Of a DNA stretch of 64,000 bases, positions 17,359-25,430 are shown in pieces. The notes beneath the pieces are model-generated. The model was not told the origin of the DNA and ran no database searches. It worked only from the letters and a program-made list of their open reading frames with translations. Position 1 is the stretch's first letter, and each line of letters starts with the position of its first letter. The stretch is from Flavobacterium shii. Its GTDB lineage: Bacteria; Bacteroidota; Bacteroidia; Flavobacteriales; Flavobacteriaceae. The stretch lies in NCBI RefSeq assembly GCF_025847235.1, contig NZ_JAOZEW010000026.1:17394-81393 (forward strand). The letters are read 5' to 3'. A program made the translations under genes and the position numbers.

Positions 17359-19479
17359 ATGAAAAAAATTAGTATTCTAATGGCTATAACTGCTACAACT
17401 GTCGCGTTTGGACAAAGCGGAAAAACAAATGCAATAAAATATCCTGAGACAAAAAAAGGAGAAACCGTTGACATTTATTTTGATACTAAAGTAAACGATC
17501 CATATCGTTGGCTTGAAGATGATAAATCGGCAGAAACTGCTGCTTGGGTTAAAGCAGAAAATAAAGTTACATATGCCTATTTGGACCAAATTCCTTTTCG
17601 TGAAGAGCTAAAAAAACGAATGGAAAAATTATGGAACTATGAGAAAATAAGTGCGCCTTTTGTAAAAGGAAAATCTACATATTATTCTAAAAACAACGGA
17701 TTACAAAATCAATCTGTATTCTATAAAAAAGGAGAAAACGGAAAAGATGAAGTTTTCCTTGATCCAAATACATTCTCTAAGGATGGAACAACTTCTCTGG
17801 GAGGATTAGATTTTACCAAAGATGGTTCTATTGTAGCCTATTCGATTTCGGAGGGAGGAAGCGATTGGAGAAAGGTAATTATCATGGATGCCGAAACTCA
17901 TAAAGTATTAGAAGATACTTTGGTAGATGTGAAATTTAGCGGAATTTCATGGAAAGGAAAAGAAGGATTTTACTATTCTAGTTATGATAAACCAAAAGGA
18001 AGTGAATTATCTGCTAAGACAGATCAGCATAAATTGTATTTCCATAAATTAGGGACTCCTCAAAAAGAGGATAAAGTTGTCTTTGGCTTAGACCAAAAAA
18101 GAAGATATGTAGGAGGTACTGTAACCGATGATATGAAATATTTGGTAATTACAGCGGCTAATTCTACTTACGGAAATGAGTTGTATATTAAAGATTTAAC
18201 CAAAGAGAATAGTCCGATTATTACTGTAGTAGATAACTTTAATAGTGATAATAGTGTTATCGAAAATGAAGGAACAAAATTATTTATCGTAACCGACTTA
18301 AACGCACCAAACAGACGTATTGTAACTGCTGATATAAGCAATCCAAAACCAGAAAACTGGAAAAACTTTATCGCCGAAACCGAGAATGTACTTTCGCCAT
18401 CAACTGGTGGAGGTTATTTCTTTGCAAATTATATGAAAGATGCAGTATCTGTAGTAAAACAATATGATTATACAGGAAAATTAGTTCGCGAAATAAAACT
18501 TCCGGCAGTAGGAACAGCAGGTGGTTTTAGCGGAGAAAAAGACGAAAAAGTAGTGTATTATTCATTTACAAATTACACAACTCCAGGAACTATTTATTCA
18601 TTTGATGTTAAATCTGGAAAATCAGAAATCTATCAGCAACCTAAAGTTGATTTTAAAAGTGCTGATTACGAATCTAAACAAGTATTTTATACTTCCAAAG
18701 ATGGGACAAAAGTACCAATGATTATTACTTATAAAAAAGGATTGAAATTAAACGGTAAAAATCCAACTATGTTATATGGTTACGGAGGGTTTAATATAAG
18801 CTTAACGCCAGCATTTAGTATTGCCAACGCTGTATGGATGGAAAACGGAGGAGTTTTTGCAGTACCAAATCTTCGTGGCGGAGGTGAATATGGTAAAAAA
18901 TGGCATGATGCAGGAACTAAAATGCAAAAGCAAAACGTATTTGATGATTTCATCGCAGCCGCCGAATATTTAATCGCTCAAAAATATACATCTTCAGATT
19001 TCTTAGCAATTCGTGGAGGTTCAAATGGAGGTTTATTAGTAGGAGCAACAATGACACAACGTCCGGAATTAATGAAAGTTGCTTTGCCGGCAGTAGGAGT
19101 TATGGATATGTTGCGTTACAATGCATTTACAGCAGGAGCGGGTTGGGCATTCGATTACGGAACAGCTCAGGATAGCAAAGAAATGTTCGAATACATCAAA
19201 GCATATTCTCCGGTTCATAATGTAAAAAAAGGAGTTCACTACCCAGCAACAATGGTAACTACAGGAGATCATGATGATAGAGTAGTGCCGGCACATAGTT
19301 TTAAATTTGCAGCCGAATTACAAGAAAAACAAACAGGAGACAATCCGGTTTTAATTCGTATCGATGTAAAAGCAGGACATGGAGCAGGAAAATCTGTAGC
19401 AGCTACAATTCAGGAAAATGTCGATATTCAGGCATTTACATTGTACAATATGGGATTTAAAACATTACCTAAAAAGTAA
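17359..19479 (+). CDS. Prolyl oligopeptidase, exported (S9A family)
   Basis: A 706-aa serine peptidase cleaving peptides after proline. Signal peptide MKKISILMAITATTVAFGQ. N-terminal DPYRWLEDDKSAET (start of the propeller-embracing segment), a seven-bladed propeller region to about residue 430, then the alpha/beta hydrolase: YGYGGFNISLTPAFS, GGGEYGKKWHDAG, catalytic Ser-555 in RGGSNGGLLVGA, Asp in GDHDDRVVPAHS and His-674 in AGHGAGKS. All triad residues are present and length matches the family. Located in the periplasm or outer membrane, it probably trims exogenous peptides. Monocistronic with its own terminator. Confidence 0.95.
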   Translation: MKKISILMAITATTVAFGQSGKTNAIKYPETKKGETVDIYFDTKVNDPYRWLEDDKSAETAAWVKAENKVTYAYLDQIPFREELKKRMEKLWNYEKISAPFVKGKSTYYSKNNGLQNQSVFYKKGENGKDEVFLDPNTFSKDGTTSLGGLDFTKDGSIVAYSISEGGSDWRKVIIMDAETHKVLEDTLVDVKFSGISWKGKEGFYYSSYDKPKGSELSAKTDQHKLYFHKLGTPQKEDKVVFGLDQKRRYVGGTVTDDMKYLVITAANSTYGNELYIKDLTKENSPIITVVDNFNSDNSVIENEGTKLFIVTDLNAPNRRIVTADISNPKPENWKNFIAETENVLSPSTGGGYFFANYMKDAVSVVKQYDYTGKLVREIKLPAVGTAGGFSGEKDEKVVYYSFTNYTTPGTIYSFDVKSGKSEIYQQPKVDFKSADYESKQVFYTSKDGTKVPMIITYKKGLKLNGKNPTMLYGYGGFNISLTPAFSIANAVWMENGGVFAVPNLRGGGEYGKKWHDAGTKMQKQNVFDDFIAAAEYLIAQKYTSSDFLAIRGGSNGGLLVGATMTQRPELMKVALPAVGVMDMLRYNAFTAGAGWAFDYGTAQDSKEMFEYIKAYSPVHNVKKGVHYPATMVTTGDHDDRVVPAHSFKFAAELQEKQTGDNPVLIRIDVKAGHGAGKSVAATIQENVDIQAFTLYNMGFKTLPKK

Positions 19480-19492
19480 GACTTAAATATTT

Positions 19493-19530
19493 AAAACAGG
19501 CTTTTCTAATTTAGAGAAGCCTGTTTTTTT
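19493..19530 (+). terminator. Terminator of the prolyl oligopeptidase gene
   Basis: AAAACAGGCTT (19493-19503) pairs with AAGCCTGTTTT (19517-19527), followed by TTTT. Confidence 0.9.
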
Positions 19531-19539
19531 AGGATTAAA

Positions 19540-19815
19540 TTTAACCGCAAAGTTCGAAACAAAATTAACCGCAGAGTTCGCAAGGATTTACACAAAGGAC
19601 GCAAAGCTTCTCCTCAATTTTGTCATCCTGAGCGGAGTCGAAGGACCATAATCTTTGTCGAGCTACTTGATGAGACCCTTCCTACGTCAGGGTGACAAGA
19701 TTGTGGTTTGTAGCAAAGAAATAAACGCAGAGTTCGCAAAGGATGCAAAGTTTTTAAATCCATTTAATCCTTTAATCTGTGGCAAGAAAATTTCCTTCAA
19801 AGAGCACAAAGTTTA
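19540..19815. repeat. Repeat-rich intergenic region
   Basis: Contains dispersed repeat text (TTAACCGCAAAGTTC, GGATTTACACAAAGGACGC, AATCCTTTAATCTGTGGC) around copy B of the 106-bp inverted repeat. No coding sequence was seen. Confidence 0.75.
19600..19705 (-). repeat. 106-bp inverted repeat, copy B
   Basis: Reverse complement of 14185-14290 with one mismatch by eye. It contains TCCTGAGCGGAGTCGAAGGA, a phrase also echoed in a diverged form near 29.7-29.8 kb. Confidence 0.85.
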
Positions 19816-19876
19816 AAATCAGTGGCTAACTTTTATGTAGTTTAAGCTAAATTTGGAACAACTAAAAACCAAAAAA

Positions 19877-20875
19877 ATGAAAATTGTAAGATGGGGAATT
19901 ATAGGCTGTGGCAACGTAACCGAAGTTAAAAGCGGACCTGGATTTCAAAAAGCAAAAAACTCAGCATTAGTAGCTGTAATGCGCAGAGATGCTGCCTTGG
20001 CAGAGGATTATGCCAAACGCCATAATGTACCTAAATGGTATTCGAATGCTGTTGATTTAATAAACGATCCAAACGTAGATGCAGTTTATATTGCAACGCC
20101 GCCATCTTCGCACAAAGAATATGCCTTGTTATGCGCCAAAGCCGGAAAACCTGTTTATGTCGAAAAACCAATGGCGCTAAACTTCGAAGAATGCAACGAA
20201 ATGATAAGCGCCTGCAAAGAACATAATGTGCCTTTATTTGTAGCATATTATAGAAGATGTTTGCCACGTTTCTTAAAAATAAAAGAATTAATCGATAACG
20301 GAATCATCGGAATGCCAAGACACGTAAACTGTGTTTTATATCATCCATTTGAAGCAAGATACGACGACGAAATTAACTTGCCTTGGACTGTTTTGCCACA
20401 TCTTTCCGGTGGTGGAATATTTGTCGATTTAGCTTGTCATACACTAGATTTTCTAGATTTTGTTTTCGGACCCATTAAGTCGGTTCGTGGTCATGCCACT
20501 TCGCAACTTATGGCATATCCAGCCGAGGATAGTGTTTCGATGTCGTTCCTATTCGAAAACGGAATCCACGGCACAGGATTGTGGAATTTCGGAAGTCACA
20601 GACGCCATGATATTGTAGAAATTGTAGGTGATAAAGGCAAAATTTCCTTTTCAACCTTCGGCAATGATCCAATATTACTCGAAGATAAAGAGGGAAAAAT
20701 AGAAAGTTTTCCTATAGAAAATCCACTGCACATTCAGCAACCGTTTATTGAAAGCGTCGTACAGGAATTGCTTGGTACCCCAGGTTGCCCGTCCAATGGT
20801 GTTTCGGCAGCAAGAACAACTTGGGTTATCGATGAAGTCTTGAAAGAATTTAGACAAGCACATCTCGTTAAGTAA
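19877..20875 (+). CDS. Gfo/Idh/MocA family oxidoreductase
   Basis: A 332-aa NAD(P)-dependent sugar or inositol dehydrogenase-like protein from the ATG at 19877 (MKIVRWGIIGCGNVTEVKSG); a TTG 24 nt upstream is in frame but less likely. Rossmann motif GIIGCGNVTE at residues 7-16, then DAVYIATPPSSHKEYAL, AGKPVYVEKPMALNFEECNE with the E-K-P motif (Lys is the usual catalytic/cofactor residue), and GGGIFVDLACHTLDFLDFVFGP with Asp and His in the D-x-x-x-H catalytic pattern. The substrate is unknown; no sugar-utilisation gene is adjacent. Confidence 0.93.
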   Translation: MKIVRWGIIGCGNVTEVKSGPGFQKAKNSALVAVMRRDAALAEDYAKRHNVPKWYSNAVDLINDPNVDAVYIATPPSSHKEYALLCAKAGKPVYVEKPMALNFEECNEMISACKEHNVPLFVAYYRRCLPRFLKIKELIDNGIIGMPRHVNCVLYHPFEARYDDEINLPWTVLPHLSGGGIFVDLACHTLDFLDFVFGPIKSVRGHATSQLMAYPAEDSVSMSFLFENGIHGTGLWNFGSHRRHDIVEIVGDKGKISFSTFGNDPILLEDKEGKIESFPIENPLHIQQPFIESVVQELLGTPGCPSNGVSAARTTWVIDEVLKEFRQAHLVK

Positions 20876-20891
20876 TAGTGTTTTAGTTTTT

Positions 20892-20991
20892 AGTAGCAAT
20901 CTCCTGCTGTCCACTATATCTTTTTATAAGGCAAAAAAACCTTATAAAAAGGATGTCGTTCCCATCAGGGCTAGAGCTGTAGAGTGGTAGG
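20892..20991 (-). repeat. Hairpin-containing conserved intergenic element
   Basis: A 12-bp stem, CTTTTTATAAGG (20920-20931) with CCTTATAAAAAG (20940-20951), sits between AGCAATCTCCTGCTGTCCAC and GATGTCGTTCCCATCAGGGC. Read on the minus strand (CTAGCCCTGATGGGAACGAC then CATCCTTTTT), it matches from memory a unit commonly seen between genes in flavobacterial genomes. The flanks being conserved as well as the stem argues for more than a simple terminator. Confidence 0.6.
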
Positions 20992-21011
20992 TACAATTTA
21001 TAAAATTTCAT

Positions 21012-21152
21012 TTAACACATAGAAACATAGGTTGTCTGTGTGAAAAAAGAACAAAAAAGGAAATACATTTCTTTCACATAGCTAGCTATGTGTGTTATAG
21101 ATAAGTGAAACGCCTTTTTAGAGGGTACAAAAACTAAGTTTCTATGTGTTAA
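21012..21152. repeat. Dispersed AACACATAGAAAC repeat
   Basis: AACACATAGAAACATAGG near 21014 and TTTCTATGTGTTAAAAAA near 21139 are inverted partners, with CACATAGCTAGCTATGTG, a near-perfect palindrome, between them. Related units occur at 2139-2275 and 31217-31300. Together with the hairpin element this accounts for most of the 416-nt gap before the AsmA-like gene. Confidence 0.6.
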
Positions 21153-21291
21153 AAAAAATAATAAACAACGAGTAATAATATAATGCCTTTGTAGGACTTG
21201 TTTTCTATAAAGGCATTTTTCTGTATAAAAACACTGCTATTTCTTATGTTTTTAGAGTATCTTTAATATTCCCATTTTAAAATTACTTCCT

Positions 21292-23763
21292 ATGAAACAA
21301 ATTATTGATAAAATAAAATACTTTGTACAAACAAGTCATTTTAAAAAATATGCAAAGCGCATTGGGTTTTTCATCTTAGGTCTTATCGCATTATTGCTAC
21401 TTGCATCGGGAGGATTGGCGTATTATTTTAACCACAATAAAGATAAAATCGTTCTAAAGATAAACAATAAGATAAATGATAATATTAGTGGAACAATCCA
21501 TATTGGAGACATCCAGTATAAATTCCTAACAGGATTTCCCAATCTTACTTTAGCATTAACAGATGTCGAACTAAAAGATAGTTTGTGGGCATTGCATAAA
21601 CAAACATTTCTTACGGCAAAGGAAATAGAAGTACGATTAAATATTTTGAGTTTAATATCTGATAAAATCGACTTTCATAAAATCGAAATCAATGATGCTA
21701 CAGTCGATTTCTATAAAGGACCAAACGGAATAACAAATTCGGATATTTTTAGGAAAAAGTCCAATAAAGATAAAAAAGACAAGAGTAAAACTACGTTGGT
21801 AGATGAAATTGACATGACCAATGTGCATTTTATTTCCGAAAATAAACCACGAAATAAACTGTTCGATTTTGAAGTTGCAGCTTTAAAAGCCAATATCGAT
21901 TATGATGGAAGCGATTGGAGCACCAATCTTTTTGTAGATACCAATGTAAAAAGTATGGCTTTTAATAGCTTGAAAGGAAGTTTTGCCAAAGACAAACGAA
22001 TCAGAGGAATTATTGCAGTTACTTATAATACCGACAAAAATAAAATCACTGCAAATGTTGACGGACTCGAAATAGGAGGAGATAAATTTGATGTTAAATC
22101 TTATTTTGATGTAGGTAAGACGAGTTCTAATTTTGGAATCGAAATAAAAACAAGAATCCTCTGGAAGAATGCTACCTATTTGCTCGCCAATAATATTAGT
22201 TCCAAGCTTAAGTGGTATGATTTAAAAGACCCAATCGGTGTAACTTGTACGATCGATGGAGATTTAAACGCCGAAGGAGATCCCAAAATTAATGTAGTTG
22301 CCGAAGTTAAGGACAACGAATTGCATATTCCCGACGGATTAATTTCTGACTGTACTTTTAACGGAAAATTTACAAATACATTCAAGGATGAGTTAGGTTG
22401 TAACGATGAAAATTCGGCAGTGATAATACATGGATTTAAAGGAGCTTACAATAAAATTCCTTTTCTAATTCCAGATGCAATGATTCTTAATTTGGATAAA
22501 CCAGTTGCAACAGGAACTTTAAATGCCAATTTTGATGTTACTAATCTTAATAGAATTATTAATGCCGATTTAATGCGTTTTTCAAGTGGTCAAGCCAAAG
22601 TCAATTTTAAATTTGAGTGTGATATAGTCGATTTATATTTCCGAAAACCCAAATTTATAGGGAACGTTGAAGTTAAAAATACCAGTTTGAGTTATGTTCC
22701 AAAGGGACTTACTTTCGAAAAAACAGATATCCAGCTGGATTTTACCGAGCAGGCACTTTTAATCAAGAAGTTTGCATTTAAGGATCGTCACAATACCATT
22801 TTTGTAGAAGGAAGAATCGATAATTTTCTGAATCTGTACTACGATGCTCCCGAAAAAATGCTGATAGATTGGAATATTTATAGTCCAAGTATTGATATAA
22901 AACAATTCTTGGGTGTAATTGCCACATCGCAAAAAAGCAAACAAACGAGTAAAAAAACTGCGAGTCGCCAGAGTTTTTCAGATCAGCTCCATACGGTTAT
23001 AAATAAGTGCCAAGTAGTTTTGCAGCTTAATATGGATAAGCTTGTTTATGCCAAATTAGCAGCGACAAATGCAAAAGCTACTGTACGATTAACAAACTCT
23101 AATGTAACGGTTCAAAATGGGTTTTTGCAAACGGCGGGAGGGACAATTGCTTTCTCGGCTACATTGAATCCAACGGGAAACAGGTATAATTTCCAATCTG
23201 ATGCTCAGGTAAATAATGTGGATATTTCAAGGTTTCTAACTTCGTTCAATAATTTTAATATAAAATCATTCGATGCCAAAGACATAAAAGGAAAACTAAC
23301 CACCAAAGCAAGTGTTGCTGGAGTGATTGATTCCAAAGGAGACTTGATTCCAAAATCGGCAACTGGAAATATTAACTTTAAAGTCAATAATGGTGCATTG
23401 ATAAACTTTGAGCCGATTGTAAAAATTGGAAAATTTGCATTTCCGTTTCGTGATGTGAATAATATTACATTCAGCGATTTGTCTGGAAGCCTTATTTTGA
23501 AAGGGCAAAATGTAAATGTCAATAACTTAAAAGTAAGTTCAAGTGTTTTGAATTTCGATGTTGATGGAGTTTACTCCCTCGGAAATGATACGAATCTAGC
23601 TTTGACGATCCCACTCCGAAATTCCAAAAATGATGTAAAACTAGCCACCAAAGCCGAACGGGATGCTGTTCGCGAAAGAGGAATCGTGTTGCACTTATTA
23701 GCTGTTGATGATGGCGGAAAAATTAAGATTAAATGGGGGAAGAAGAATGATTCGAATAAGTAG
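21292..23763 (+). CDS. AsmA-like family protein
   Basis: An 823-aa envelope protein. A basic N-terminus then one membrane segment (IGFFILGLIALLLLASGGLAYYF, residues 24-46) anchors it in the inner membrane with the rest in the periplasm. The body is a long repetitive beta-rich chain, with the N-terminal IHIGDIQYKFLTGFPNLTLALTDVELKDS resembling the AsmA N-domain and the C-terminal DLSGSLILKGQNVNVNNLKV-SSSVLNFDVDGVYSLG part matching AsmA_2. AsmA-like proteins are thought to move phospholipid between membranes. Monocistronic, with a terminator at 23808-23838. Confidence 0.9.
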   Translation: MKQIIDKIKYFVQTSHFKKYAKRIGFFILGLIALLLLASGGLAYYFNHNKDKIVLKINNKINDNISGTIHIGDIQYKFLTGFPNLTLALTDVELKDSLWALHKQTFLTAKEIEVRLNILSLISDKIDFHKIEINDATVDFYKGPNGITNSDIFRKKSNKDKKDKSKTTLVDEIDMTNVHFISENKPRNKLFDFEVAALKANIDYDGSDWSTNLFVDTNVKSMAFNSLKGSFAKDKRIRGIIAVTYNTDKNKITANVDGLEIGGDKFDVKSYFDVGKTSSNFGIEIKTRILWKNATYLLANNISSKLKWYDLKDPIGVTCTIDGDLNAEGDPKINVVAEVKDNELHIPDGLISDCTFNGKFTNTFKDELGCNDENSAVIIHGFKGAYNKIPFLIPDAMILNLDKPVATGTLNANFDVTNLNRIINADLMRFSSGQAKVNFKFECDIVDLYFRKPKFIGNVEVKNTSLSYVPKGLTFEKTDIQLDFTEQALLIKKFAFKDRHNTIFVEGRIDNFLNLYYDAPEKMLIDWNIYSPSIDIKQFLGVIATSQKSKQTSKKTASRQSFSDQLHTVINKCQVVLQLNMDKLVYAKLAATNAKATVRLTNSNVTVQNGFLQTAGGTIAFSATLNPTGNRYNFQSDAQVNNVDISRFLTSFNNFNIKSFDAKDIKGKLTTKASVAGVIDSKGDLIPKSATGNINFKVNNGALINFEPIVKIGKFAFPFRDVNNITFSDLSGSLILKGQNVNVNNLKVSSSVLNFDVDGVYSLGNDTNLALTIPLRNSKNDVKLATKAERDAVRERGIVLHLLAVDDGGKIKIKWGKKNDSNK

Positions 23764-23807
23764 GATTTTAGCTTTAATATAGTATTGTCATTCTTGTAAA
23801 ATGACTT

Positions 23808-23838
23808 AAACGCCAATCGAGAGATTGGCGTTTTTTTT
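23808..23838 (+). terminator. Terminator of the AsmA-like gene
   Basis: AAACGCCAATC (23808-23818), loop GAGA, GATTGGCGTTT (23823-23833), then T-run. Confidence 0.9.
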
Positions 23839-23894
23839 GTTTTAAAATTTACAATTATTAGCGTCATTTTTTGATGAAAAGTGACTCTTATGCC

Positions 23895-23926
23895 GTTGCA
23901 CAAAAAGCAACATTTAGATAGTTTTG
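23895..23926 (+). promoter_or_regulatory. Promoter and candidate operator of the R-M operon
   Basis: TTG (23896-23898), 20 nt, TAGTTTTG (23919-23926): a good flavobacterial promoter ending 23 nt before the controller start codon. The inverted repeat GTTGC-N7-GCAAC (23895-23911) covers the -33 box, where binding of the HTH protein encoded just downstream would repress. The operator role is inferred. Confidence 0.55.
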
Positions 23927-23949
23927 TTTCACTTCAATAATACAAATTA

Positions 23950-24171
23950 ATGGATATCAATATTAAAATTGGCGACCGAATTCGAGAATTGAGAAAGAGA
24001 AAAGAAATCTCGCAAGAAGCATTGGCTAACCTTGCTGAAGTAGATAGAACCTACATGACAAAAGTAGAAACAGGAAAAAGGAATGTAACAGTTAAGATTT
24101 TAGAGAAAATAATTATTGCTCTTGATACTGATTTTGGAACTTTTTTTAACAATAATGAATTTAAGAAATGA
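23950..24171 (+). CDS. HTH (XRE) transcriptional regulator of the R-M operon
   Basis: A 73-aa Cro/CI-type helix-turn-helix protein: IGDRIRELRKRKEISQEALAN-LAEVDRTYMTKVETGKRNVT spans the five-helix domain (residues 6-47). Size and position match controller (C) proteins of restriction-modification systems, which delay the nuclease until methylation is established. Its stop overlaps the methyltransferase start as ATGA. A promoter with an inverted repeat over the -33 box lies upstream, which suggests autoregulation. Confidence 0.92.
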   Translation: MDINIKIGDRIRELRKRKEISQEALANLAEVDRTYMTKVETGKRNVTVKILEKIIIALDTDFGTFFNNNEFKK

Positions 24172-25430
24172 AAATGAAAGAGCAAATATCAATTGAAGAA
24201 TTTGATGGAAAAAAGTTTAAAATAAGAACTGTAGAACAAGAGGGAAATAAAAAAGCTGTTGTAACGCATTATCTACATAATTATCATAATGGAGTAAAGA
24301 AGCATTACGAAAAAGAAGCAATAAAATATTTAAATGAAATTGTTGAATATAAAAATGAGGAGGAGAAGTTAAATCTTGTTGCTGAGGTTGCATTGCAACA
24401 ACTATTATTTGAAGTTGAAAATGTACCTTTTCCCACACCAGAAAACTACACTTTTAAATTTATAGATCTTTTTGCAGGAATTGGAGGTTTTAGAATTGCA
24501 TTACAAAATGCAGGAGGAAAGTGCATATTTACAAGTGAATGGGATAAGTTTTCACAAATAACTTATCGTGCAAACTTTGGAGAGACACCTTTCGGCGATA
24601 TTACTAAAGAAAGCACAAAAATGTATATCCCTAAAGAATTTGATGTTTTGTGTGGAGGATTTCCTTGTCAGCCATTTTCGCATGCGGGTTTAAAAAAAGG
24701 ATTTGAAGATACTAGAGGAACCTTATTTTTTGATGTTGCTGATATAATCAATAGAAGAATTGAAAATAAAAAACCAATAAAAGTAATTTTTCTTGAAAAT
24801 GTAAAAGGTTTAAAAAACCATGATAAAGGAAACACTTTAAAAACTATTATAAGAACCTTTGAGGATTTAGGGTATAATGTTGAAAAGGAAGTATTGAACT
24901 CTAAAAATTTTGGGTTACCTCAAAACAGAGAGCGTATTTTTATTGTGGCATGGCTTAAAGATATTAAAAGAGAATTCAAATTTCCTTTGGGGATTGATGA
25001 AGATAATAATATGATCTTTGACTTAAAAAATTTGACAAAAGTTAGAAAAACAAAAGTTGGAGATATACTATCCAATAATGCCGATTCAAAATATACGATT
25101 TCAGATAAACTTTATGCGGGCCATATTAGAAGAAGAAAAGAGCATGCCGAAAAAGGAAATGGTTTTGGCTTTTCTTCTTTCAATATGGATTCTAATTATA
25201 CAAGCACAATATCTGCTAGATATTACAAAGATGGTAGCGAAATTTTGATTGAACAAAAAGATGCAAATCCAAGAAAATTAACACCTAGAGAAGCAGCGAA
25301 TCTTCAGGGATATCCTGAAAGGTTTATTATTCCAGTATCAGATAATCAAGCTTACAAGCAATTTGGAAATAGTGTTTCAGTTCCCGTTATACAAACTATT
25401 TTTAATGAAATTAAAAGACAACTTTTATGA
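24168..25430 (+). CDS. DNA (cytosine-5-)-methyltransferase
   Basis: A 420-aa C5-cytosine methyltransferase. Motif I FIDLFAGIGGFRIAL (from residue 97), motif IV GGFPCQPFSHAG with catalytic Cys-167, motif VI IFLENVKGL, motif VIII FGLPQNRERIFIVAW, motif IX REAANLQGYPERF and motif X QFGNSVSVPVI are all intact. The target-recognition region lies between VIII and IX (about residues 270-365). An unusual N-terminal extension of about 95 residues, rich in Lys/Glu, precedes motif I. It overlaps its neighbours by ATGA on both sides. The recognition sequence cannot be read from the protein. Confidence 0.97.
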   Translation: MKMKEQISIEEFDGKKFKIRTVEQEGNKKAVVTHYLHNYHNGVKKHYEKEAIKYLNEIVEYKNEEEKLNLVAEVALQQLLFEVENVPFPTPENYTFKFIDLFAGIGGFRIALQNAGGKCIFTSEWDKFSQITYRANFGETPFGDITKESTKMYIPKEFDVLCGGFPCQPFSHAGLKKGFEDTRGTLFFDVADIINRRIENKKPIKVIFLENVKGLKNHDKGNTLKTIIRTFEDLGYNVEKEVLNSKNFGLPQNRERIFIVAWLKDIKREFKFPLGIDEDNNMIFDLKNLTKVRKTKVGDILSNNADSKYTISDKLYAGHIRRRKEHAEKGNGFGFSSFNMDSNYTSTISARYYKDGSEILIEQKDANPRKLTPREAANLQGYPERFIIPVSDNQAYKQFGNSVSVPVIQTIFNEIKRQLL

